From NCBI GenBank assembly GCA_023138835.1, contig JAGLOP010000016.1, positions 1 through 50,634 of the forward strand: a stretch of DNA of 50,634 nt, given 5' to 3'. The position numbers were made by a program, and so were the translations under genes. Source of the DNA: Arcobacteraceae bacterium (lineage in GTDB: Bacteria > Campylobacterota > Campylobacteria > Campylobacterales > Arcobacteraceae). Shown here piece after piece: positions 34,569 through 41,914 of the stretch (within the stretch, counting starts at the first letter, position 1; the number at the start of each line of letters is the position of its first letter). A model generated the notes under the pieces. It was not told where the DNA came from, made no database searches, and saw only the letters and a program-made list of their open reading frames with translations.

Positions 34569-34775
34569 ATGAAAAGTATTAATGTGATAAATAAAAGATT
34601 AGATGAAATAAGAAGTGATGTTATGGCATTAGTCGATAATCAAAAGATGTCATTAACGAATAAAAATATACAAATGCAGCCATTGGTTGAAGAAAAAAAA
34701 GTTTTAGAACATACTTTAGTGTATTTGGAAAAGATTAAAAACACCGATTATAAAGGTTTGTGTCAAGGTGGTTGA
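34569..34775 (+). CDS. Small coiled-coil protein of unknown function
   Basis: This is a 68-residue protein with no family match that I know. It is almost wholly helical, with heptad-like spacing from residue 5 to 58 (INVINKRLDEIRSDVMALV, then VEEKKVLEHTLVYLEKI). It has no signal peptide or membrane segment, and one Cys near the end. A good AAAGGAT site lies 8 bases before ATG 34569 and a -10 element is 23 bases upstream, which supports real expression despite its size. It lies alone between divergent rplI and a convergent chemoreceptor gene. XseB was considered and rejected. Confidence 0.7.
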   Translation: MKSINVINKRLDEIRSDVMALVDNQKMSLTNKNIQMQPLVEEKKVLEHTLVYLEKIKNTDYKGLCQGG

Positions 34776-34776
34776 T

Positions 34777-34806
34777 AAGTGGAAAACTTTTAAAAGCTTT
34801 CCCACT
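34777..34806. terminator. Imperfect hairpin between convergent genes
   Basis: AGTGG (34778-34782) pairs with CCACT (34802-34806), and after a one-base bulge and one mismatch further pairs form up to a TTTAAA-type loop. It lies between the stop of the small coiled-coil gene and the stop of the chemoreceptor gene, overlapping the codons for the receptor's last residues. It lacks a U tract, so it is a possible bidirectional 3'-end hairpin and not a proven terminator. Confidence 0.3.
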
Positions 34807-37800
34807 CATCATGATCATTAGAAGCTACTACAGCAGGAGCTACCGGTATAACTTTAGGTGTTACAGCAGCTATTGGTTTTGATACAGGTGTCGCAATTTG
34901 CTTAGGAGTTGATACTTTGTTACTAGCGTTAGCTACAGGTATTGTTTTATTTTTACTAAAATTCTTACAATGTACACTTAAAATAGAATCTAAACTATGA
35001 AACACTTTAACTGTATCATGTTCAATATCTTTTGCTAAAACAGATAGTTCATCATTTGATGAATTACTTGCATTTTTATCAATATATTTTTGAACACCAC
35101 TGTGTACATGATGATGTATCTCTTTTAATTGAGTCCATTGAGTGGTTTTTGTAAACTCTGCACCTTTTTGCTCTTGTTCAATCATCCAAAGTCCTAATTT
35201 ACAATGTTTATCATCTACAACTTTAAATGATGTAAAAGTATCTAATTTACTAAAATTATTTATTTTAAAGTTTATATGATCTTTTTTATAACCAGAAACT
35301 GCTCTCATTAAATCTACATCACAAACTTCATTTTTGGTTTTTTCATCAAAAACTACACCCTCCATTACACTTGTAATATTAGTTGTTAAAGATGCAATTT
35401 GCCCTGCTAAACTTTCAAGATTATGTGCGGCAGATGCATTTTGCTGTGTAACTTTATCAAGATCATTAATTGTATCATTGATTTGTACAATAGCAGTTTC
35501 CTGCTCTTTTGAAGCTGTTGACACATCATCTATGATTTGTTTTGTTTCTGTGATTTTGTCATTAAGATTAGTATATCCGCCAATCATCTTAGTTGCAACT
35601 TGTTTACCTTCTTGTGCTTTTAATGTAGCATTTTCAACTAAAGCTTTAATTTCATTTGCAGCTTCTGCTGATCTTGATGCCAGATTTCGTACCTCTTGAG
35701 CAACTACAGCAAAACCTTTTCCGGCTTCACCGGCAGTTGCAGCTTCAACTGCAGCATTTAGTGAAAGGATATTTGTTTGAAATGCAATTTGATCAATAAT
35801 ACCAATAGCATCACTAATTGCTGTTACTTGTGTATTTATATCTTCCATTGAAGATGCTGTTTTATTTGCAAGTTCCTGACCTGAATTTGCAGTTGTAGTT
35901 AACTCATCAGCAAGAGTTGACATATTATAAACATTTGAACTACTGCTTTTAATATTACTTGTGATCTCTTCAATTGCTGCAGCTGTTTCTTCTAAAGAGG
36001 CTGCTTGCATATTTGATGAATTTGAAAGTTCAGAGGCTGTTGATGTTAGATGACCGACATTAGAAGTTAATCCATCTACAGCATTACCAAATAAAGCCAT
36101 AAAGCTAGAGATATCATGTCCTAACACTATTGTTGAATTGGCAAGTGAACCAAATTCTCCACTCATACCCTCTTTTTCTTTATCACTTAATTCAAAGTTA
36201 TAAATACCTTTACCGTATTCACCAAGTAACTTATTGATATTATCCAGTTTTGTTTTTGTTAAACCTAGCATTCCATTGATAGTTTGTCTTAGCAGTTCAA
36301 CTTCAGTAGTTGCACCTTTTTCATGAATAGTATAAGTAAAGAATCCATTTCCAACTCTTGCCATAACATTATCTATCTCTTGAACAACTTTTTTATCCTG
36401 CTCTATAATGTATGAAGTTTTTAAAATTCCCTCATTCATCTCTTCTGTCATTTGAGCGAATTCATCTTTACCAAATACTTCCATAGGTTTCATATAGTCT
36501 TTTTCTCTTACAGCATAAGCAAAGAAGAAATTTAAACCTCTTTTAAATGAAGTTAAGTTTTTTATAATATTAGAAGCAATTACCAAAGAGATAAACCACA
36601 CCGATATATGTACACAAATTGCAGTTATAAGATCAAAATACATAGCCTTATCTGCAGAATCTTCAAGTACTTTCAGTCTTGATATAAGTCTTTGTGCCAG
36701 ATAATCATCAACTTGTTTTAATTTATTTATTTTTACAGTTATATGATTAAACCATTTGTTTGCATCTTCATTGAATCCACCTATAGTAGTAGCTTCAAAT
36801 GCTATTTTTCTCATACGATTTACTTCATCTACCGCACCGCCTTTTACAGTAGTTTTATAAAAAGTTACAAAACTATCTCTTGCTGTACTTGAAAATGAAT
36901 TAATATAAGCATCTTGTTCTGTTACAAGTTTTGTAAATTTTACTTTCATTCCAGGTAAAAATTTATTTCTTGCAAAACTGTTTGACATTACAGCTCGCTC
37001 AATTCCAGCTCTCTCCTTAGACATCAAAAAGTTATAATATGAGTTTAAATCTATAGCTTCGTTAGAATTTGTTGCCATTTTTGAAATAGTAGCAATAGTA
37101 TTTAAAAACCCTGTATTCATCCCTGTATAGTATTTAATGGCAGTACCAACATTAACACTAAGTGCAGATACATTATCTCTCATTTTTTTCAACTTATTTA
37201 AGTTTTCAATATTTTTCATCATTGCATTATGTATCTCAGGTGAGTTATATTTAGAATGATAAGATTTTAATGTAGCCATCAAAAGAACTCTTCTTTTATC
37301 TGTTAGTTTTCTTTGGTTTGGTAATATTGTAGCAAATTTTGTACCCTTACTTCCTATAAATCCGGCAGTTGCACCTCTTTCTTTTTGTGTTTCATGTAAA
37401 AGATTTGCCAAAGCAGATGCAATTTTTGCAGCTTCTTTTACTTTTGGATTTGATATTCTTAAATTATCTCGTATATAATTTTCTGTTTTTTTAAGAAGCC
37501 CTATTTTTTTAGTTATTGTTTTAAACCAATACTCAGCATCTATATTAAATCCACCTTGTTCTTTTGCATCTATAAGAACTTTTCTTATTCTAGTTACTTC
37601 ATCTATATCAGAACCAACCATAGTTTTATTAAAATAATCATTTTCAATATCTGATGAGTATCCTTTAAAAGTTTTAAGATATGAATCTTGTGCTGCAATA
37701 AGATTCATAAATTTTGATCTCATATTTGGACCAAACTTATCCAAAGCTAAAGTATTAGCCCCTACAGCCCGCTCAATTCCTGCTCTTTCTTTTGCTTGTA

Positions 37801-38356
37801 AAAAAGCATTGAATGCTGCTACATCTTTGATAATTTCTGGAACTTTTGTTAACTTAACACTTGCATTTATCATACTTAAAAATAATGCGTTATTTTTTGT
37901 ATAATACCCAATTGCTTTTGCAGCAGAGATATTAAGCGTATCGACTGAAGATCTTATTGGGGCTAAATTTTCCATCATATTCATTGCTTTACTCATTTGA
38001 GCTTTAAATTTTTCTGGATACAATGAATAATTTATAGTTTTATTAAAGTTTAAAAAATTATTGTAAGCTTTGTTTGTTAAATCTCTTTGATTTGGCAGCT
38101 TATCTGCAAATTTCTTACCATTGCTTCCTAGAAAACCGGCAGTCATGCCTCTTTCTTTTTGTGTTTCATGTACTAAAGCTGATATTTTAGTAGCCATATT
38201 TGTAAGTATGGTTGCATTTTGTACATTAATTCCAATTGAGTAAGATTTATATACTGCAATCCCAGAAAAATATAAAAGCGCGAGAAGAGGAAACGCTACT
38301 AATAATAGTAACTTTCCTCTAATTTTAAAATTATTTAAAAAGCTGAAAAAGTTCAT
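34790..38356 (-). CDS. Large chemoreceptor with tandem NIT sensor domains, CZB domain and CheR-tether-like tail
   Basis: A 1188-residue membrane receptor. TM1 is at about 13-34 and TM2 at about 575-597. The periplasmic region contains two copies of a nitrate/nitrite-sensing-type (NIT) domain about 256 residues apart; HETQKERGMTAGFLGS (about 63) recurs as HETQKERGATAGFIGS (about 320), and KERAGIERAV also occurs twice. A HAMP-like segment, the MCP signalling domain (hairpin tip about 860-890) and a CZB zinc-binding domain (DKHCKLGLW, about 1055, and HHHVHSG) follow. A Pro/Ala-rich linker ends in EWESF, like the NWETF pentapeptide that binds CheR. The ligand is unknown; NIT homology does not prove nitrate binding. 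Confidence 0.93.
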   Translation of the reverse strand: MNFFSFLNNFKIRGKLLLLVAFPLLALLYFSGIAVYKSYSIGINVQNATILTNMATKISALVHETQKERGMTAGFLGSNGKKFADKLPNQRDLTNKAYNNFLNFNKTINYSLYPEKFKAQMSKAMNMMENLAPIRSSVDTLNISAAKAIGYYTKNNALFLSMINASVKLTKVPEIIKDVAAFNAFLQAKERAGIERAVGANTLALDKFGPNMRSKFMNLIAAQDSYLKTFKGYSSDIENDYFNKTMVGSDIDEVTRIRKVLIDAKEQGGFNIDAEYWFKTITKKIGLLKKTENYIRDNLRISNPKVKEAAKIASALANLLHETQKERGATAGFIGSKGTKFATILPNQRKLTDKRRVLLMATLKSYHSKYNSPEIHNAMMKNIENLNKLKKMRDNVSALSVNVGTAIKYYTGMNTGFLNTIATISKMATNSNEAIDLNSYYNFLMSKERAGIERAVMSNSFARNKFLPGMKVKFTKLVTEQDAYINSFSSTARDSFVTFYKTTVKGGAVDEVNRMRKIAFEATTIGGFNEDANKWFNHITVKINKLKQVDDYLAQRLISRLKVLEDSADKAMYFDLITAICVHISVWFISLVIASNIIKNLTSFKRGLNFFFAYAVREKDYMKPMEVFGKDEFAQMTEEMNEGILKTSYIIEQDKKVVQEIDNVMARVGNGFFTYTIHEKGATTEVELLRQTINGMLGLTKTKLDNINKLLGEYGKGIYNFELSDKEKEGMSGEFGSLANSTIVLGHDISSFMALFGNAVDGLTSNVGHLTSTASELSNSSNMQAASLEETAAAIEEITSNIKSSSSNVYNMSTLADELTTTANSGQELANKTASSMEDINTQVTAISDAIGIIDQIAFQTNILSLNAAVEAATAGEAGKGFAVVAQEVRNLASRSAEAANEIKALVENATLKAQEGKQVATKMIGGYTNLNDKITETKQIIDDVSTASKEQETAIVQINDTINDLDKVTQQNASAAHNLESLAGQIASLTTNITSVMEGVVFDEKTKNEVCDVDLMRAVSGYKKDHINFKINNFSKLDTFTSFKVVDDKHCKLGLWMIEQEQKGAEFTKTTQWTQLKEIHHHVHSGVQKYIDKNASNSSNDELSVLAKDIEHDTVKVFHSLDSILSVHCKNFSKNKTIPVANASNKVSTPKQIATPVSKPIAAVTPKVIPVAPAVVASNDHDEWESF

Positions 38357-38357
38357 G

Positions 38358-39110
38358 TTAATCCTTTAATTCTGTGTCATTTAAATTATATTTTACATTA
38401 TTATTACTTAAATATTGAATAAATATGTCAAAATAATCTTTTGTTTTATTTTTATCATAAGATGCGATTGATATCACTGTAGCTCTCTTGTCTCCATTAA
38501 TTTGTGGTAAAGATGACATATCTATATCAGACGGTATATCTTTCATGATATTAATAAGGTCATTTTCACTACAAAATGCAGTTAAGGTGAGTCTATGTTT
38601 AGTTTTATTATTTTGTGGATACAGCTTATCAAGAGCTTCAATAATCATGCTGCGACTCATACTTGGAAATCCAGGAACAAAGAAAAATCTATCCTCAAGA
38701 TAAAATCCAGGGACATTTGTAACAATATTTTTAAGTAAAGAAGCATTTATCGGCAGAGTTGCCATATTTATACGATGGGGATATGCTTCATTTCCAAATT
38801 TATCCAAAATAGCTTTTTTTGCACCTTCATTTACTTCCATTTGTCCATTAGTAAATACTTTCCCTGCTACTTCTCTTGTATAATCATCAGGAGTAGCACC
38901 GATTCCACCAAAAGAAAACATTACAGAATCTGGATCATTTTTAATTAAATTATAAATATCTTCCATAAAAGGCGGTTCATCTTTAATTACAAAAGAGCCT
39001 TTTTGTTCCCAACCTCGCTTTAAAAGTTCATTGTTTAAAAACTCAAAATGGGCATCTTTACGACGCCCATTTAAAAGTTCAGTTCCAATTATTACAGAAT
39101 AAAAATTCAT
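38358..39110 (-). CDS. CinA N-terminal-type (MoaB/MogA fold) protein
   Basis: A 250-residue protein with the molybdopterin-binding-like domain of CinA: IIGTELLNGRRKD (about 7-19), the block MFSFGGIGATPDDYTREV (about 65-82), and NVPGFYLEDRFFFVPGFPSMSRSM (about 135-158). The C-terminal deamidase domain of full CinA is absent, so it is a stand-alone N-terminal type. Such proteins are annotated as competence/damage-inducible, or as pyrophosphatases acting on nucleotide derivatives; the function is uncertain. It sits 1 base from adk and 1 base from the chemoreceptor gene, in the same direction. Confidence 0.88.
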   Translation of the reverse strand: MNFYSVIIGTELLNGRRKDAHFEFLNNELLKRGWEQKGSFVIKDEPPFMEDIYNLIKNDPDSVMFSFGGIGATPDDYTREVAGKVFTNGQMEVNEGAKKAILDKFGNEAYPHRINMATLPINASLLKNIVTNVPGFYLEDRFFFVPGFPSMSRSMIIEALDKLYPQNNKTKHRLTLTAFCSENDLINIMKDIPSDIDMSSLPQINGDKRATVISIASYDKNKTKDYFDIFIQYLSNNNVKYNLNDTELKD

Positions 39111-39680
39111 TTATATCTTACTTTGAATAAACGCGTCCATTTCATCAACAATCTCTTCAATAGTTCTTTCACCATTAATCTTAGTTAATATATTTTTTGC
39201 ACCATAAAATTCTTGAATATCTTTTAATGGGTCAGTAAAAACTTTCATTCTATTTTTAAATACTTGAACATTATCATCAGCACCTCTTGCACGACCTAGA
39301 ACTCTATCACATGCTACTTCTTCACTAACTTCAACTTCAATTACATTTGTTAATTCAACTTCATTTTCTGTTTGAAGATATTTATCTAATTCTTCCATTT
39401 GCTCTTGACTTCTTGGATAACCATCGATTATAACTGTTGGAGTTGGAGCATTTTTAATTGCAGTTACAATTGTATTAATAACAATAGCAATCGGTACAAG
39501 ATTTCCGGCACTTACATAAGAATCAATTTCTTTTCCTAATTCACTTCCTGAAGCTACTTCAGCTCTAAACATATCACCTGTAGAATAATGTGTAATGTCT
39601 TCATGTTTAGCTGCAATTAATTCTGCATCTGTTGTTTTACCGCTTCCCGGTGCTCCAATTATTAAAAATAATTTTTTCAT
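39111..39680 (-). CDS. adk: Adenylate kinase, short form
   Basis: A 189-residue nucleoside monophosphate kinase interconverting ATP, ADP and AMP. P-loop GAPGSGKTT (8-16), AMP-binding region [10 protein letters not shown] (about 34-43), [10 protein letters not shown] (about 86-95) and the LID lead RARGADDN (about 130-137). The LID is the short loop typical of Campylobacterota, without the zinc-type insert. AAGGAAAA precedes the ATG, with TATAAT immediately upstream (39694-39699), though a more distant promoter is also possible. Confidence 0.95.
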   Translation of the reverse strand: MKKLFLIIGAPGSGKTTDAELIAAKHEDITHYSTGDMFRAEVASGSELGKEIDSYVSAGNLVPIAIVINTIVTAIKNAPTPTVIIDGYPRSQEQMEELDKYLQTENEVELTNVIEVEVSEEVACDRVLGRARGADDNVQVFKNRMKVFTDPLKDIQEFYGAKNILTKINGERTIEEIVDEMDAFIQSKI

Positions 39681-39746
39681 TTTGTTTTCCTTTATTATAA
39701 TATGATATTTAAAATTTATAGAACGGACATTTTATCGTAAAATCCT

Positions 39747-40961
39747 TTAAAACTCAGTGAGTCTATAACCATTGGCATTTAAAGTTTCTCTAATTAATTC
39801 TTGATGTTCTTTCCCTTTTGTTTCTAAAGCAACAGTTACATTTGCTTCACCAAATTCAAGTTTTACAGAATTTCTATCGTAATCTATTTGTACGATATTT
39901 GCACTACAACTGTTTAAAATTTCAGTAAATCGCATTAAACTTCCCGGTTTATCAATAAGTATAACTTTCATATTCATTTTTCTATTTGATTTTACCAAAC
40001 CTTTTTCAATAATAAGTGAAAGCATAGTTACATCAATATTTCCACCGCTTATGGGTAATACTACAGTTTTATTTTTTATATCTATTTTATCATGCATAAT
40101 TGCAGCAATTCCAACAGCACCAGCACCTTCTACTACTAATTTATGACGCTCTAGTAAAAATAAAATGGCACTAGCAATTTCTGTGTCATTTACTTCAATA
40201 ATATCATCAACCAAGTCAAGTAATAAGTCAAGCATTTTAGGTGTTATATCTCGTACCGCAATTCCATCAGCGATAGTTTTAACAGATATAGAATCAATAG
40301 GAGTTTTTGCCTTAAAAGATTCTTTCATAGCGTTTGCACCACTTGAAACTACACCTATAATCTTAGTAGATGGCGAAAGTTCTTTTAAAGCTGTTGCAAT
40401 TCCGCTTATAAGTCCGCCGCCGCCAATTGGTACTATGAAAATATCGGGTTGCCCAATATTTTTAAACTCTTCTAAAACTTCTAAAGCAATAGTACCTTGT
40501 CCCGAAATTACTTCATCATCTGCAAATGGATGTACAAAAGTTTTATTATGTTCAAGTGCATATTCTTTTGCTGCTTTATAGGCTTCATCATAATTAGCAC
40601 CTTTTAATACTACATTTGCCCCATAATGTTTTACACCGGTTACTTTTGTAAGAGGTGTAGCTTCGGGCATAAATATAGTTGCATCAATTCCAAAATGTGA
40701 AGCACTAAATGCTACACCCTGTGCGTGATTGCCGGCACTTGCCGCTACTACACCTAAAGCTTTTTTATCTTCACTGATATTTGCTATTTTATTAAATGCA
40801 CCTCTTAGTTTGAAGCTGCCGGTTAGTTGTAAATTTTCTTTTTTTAAATATATATCACAATCGTATTTTTGACTTAAAATAGGAGCTTTAGTCAACGGTG
40901 TTTTGTATGTTACATTTTCTAAAGTTTTTTGTGCTTTTTTTATTGTTTCAAGTGTTATCAT
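39747..40961 (-). CDS. ilvA: Threonine ammonia-lyase (threonine dehydratase)
   Basis: A 404-residue PLP enzyme making 2-oxobutanoate from threonine, the first committed step to isoleucine. The PLP lysine is in GSFKLRGAFNKI (about 48-59), the phosphate-binding loop is PIGGGGLISG (about 178-187), and a C-terminal ACT regulatory domain spans about 325-404 (VILIDKPGSLMRFTEIL). The single ACT domain and the length match the TdcB/IlvA short type, so it could be biosynthetic or catabolic. It lies 12 bases after ppaC. Confidence 0.94.
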   Translation of the reverse strand: MITLETIKKAQKTLENVTYKTPLTKAPILSQKYDCDIYLKKENLQLTGSFKLRGAFNKIANISEDKKALGVVAASAGNHAQGVAFSASHFGIDATIFMPEATPLTKVTGVKHYGANVVLKGANYDEAYKAAKEYALEHNKTFVHPFADDEVISGQGTIALEVLEEFKNIGQPDIFIVPIGGGGLISGIATALKELSPSTKIIGVVSSGANAMKESFKAKTPIDSISVKTIADGIAVRDITPKMLDLLLDLVDDIIEVNDTEIASAILFLLERHKLVVEGAGAVGIAAIMHDKIDIKNKTVVLPISGGNIDVTMLSLIIEKGLVKSNRKMNMKVILIDKPGSLMRFTEILNSCSANIVQIDYDRNSVKLEFGEANVTVALETKGKEHQELIRETLNANGYRLTEF

Positions 40962-40973
40962 ATATTTAATTTC

Positions 40974-41894
40974 TTATGCAAATGCGGGTTCTAAAACCGG
41001 TACAACTTGTTTTTTTCTACTTAAACAACCATCTAACCAAAATTTACCATCAACAATTTTTTTATCAAAAGCTTTTTCTATAGTCTCTTCTTGGTTTGAA
41101 GAGACTAGTACCTCACTTCCCATTTTAATAATATCTGTTAGAAGTAATAAAACAGTATCTAATCCTTTTTCCTCTTTTAAAGCTTTAATATCAATTAATA
41201 AATCATCTTTAATATCATCAAAAATTGATAAATCTACAACTTCAAGTTGCCCAATTCCAACTTTTAAACCATTCATATCAAATGGTTTATAATCTCTCAT
41301 TACAAGTTCTCTAACAGGTGTGCCATCAACTGCTGATTTTACTTTAAACATCTCTAAACCTAATGCTTTATAATCTTCAATTTGGGCTATTGAAGCTAAC
41401 TCTTTTGTGATTTTTGTATCAAGTTTTGTACATGTTGGTGATTTGAATATCACTGTATCACTTAAAATCGCACACATCATAGCACCTGCTAAATTTTTAG
41501 GAATCTCTACTTCATAATAATCAAACATCTCTTTAATAATTGTATTTGTACAACCAACCGGTCTTATCCAACATTCAAGTGGTGTAGAGGTTGTAAGGTC
41601 GCCTAGTTTATGATGATCTACAATTCCTATAATTGTAGCTTTACCAATATCATCAGGAGCTTGTGCAATATCACTAAAATCTGTTAAATAAACTTCATTG
41701 TTGGCAAATGAAGTTTTAAGTTCCGGTATCTCTAAATCAAACTTTTCTAAAATAAATTTTGTTTCAGGATTTATATCTCCCTGTCTTACTGCTATTGCTT
41801 CAATTCCAAGCGCATTTTTTAGATAAGCCATTGCAAGTGCAGCTACTATACTATCACTATCTGGAATTTTGTGTCCAAAAATATATAATGCCAT
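40974..41894 (-). CDS. ppaC: Manganese-dependent inorganic pyrophosphatase (family II)
   Basis: A 306-residue DHH-family pyrophosphatase that drives biosynthesis by hydrolysing pyrophosphate. Motifs: FGHKIPDSDSIVAALA (about 4-19), the DHH motif in IVDHHKLGDL (about 90-99), the GCTNTII region (about 114-120), and the C-terminal DHHA2 SRKKQVVPVLEPAF, whose SRKKQ motif binds substrate. There are no CBS domains. AAGGAAAAA precedes the ATG. It is co-directional with ilvA and with adk. Confidence 0.95.
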   Translation of the reverse strand: MALYIFGHKIPDSDSIVAALAMAYLKNALGIEAIAVRQGDINPETKFILEKFDLEIPELKTSFANNEVYLTDFSDIAQAPDDIGKATIIGIVDHHKLGDLTTSTPLECWIRPVGCTNTIIKEMFDYYEVEIPKNLAGAMMCAILSDTVIFKSPTCTKLDTKITKELASIAQIEDYKALGLEMFKVKSAVDGTPVRELVMRDYKPFDMNGLKVGIGQLEVVDLSIFDDIKDDLLIDIKALKEEKGLDTVLLLLTDIIKMGSEVLVSSNQEETIEKAFDKKIVDGKFWLDGCLSRKKQVVPVLEPAFA

Positions 41895-41914
41895 TTTTAT
41901 TTTTCCTTTTAATT

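Noticed and set aside
34569-34775. Small gene as the missing exonuclease VII small subunit xseB
   Set aside because: It is short and helical like XseB but lacks the F-E-x-A-L..L-E-x-I-V pattern and the conserved GxLxLEESL motif.
40165-40581. 138-codon plus-strand ORF opposite ilvA
   Set aside because: Mirror of the ilvA coding sequence; composition explained by codon bias of the opposite strand.
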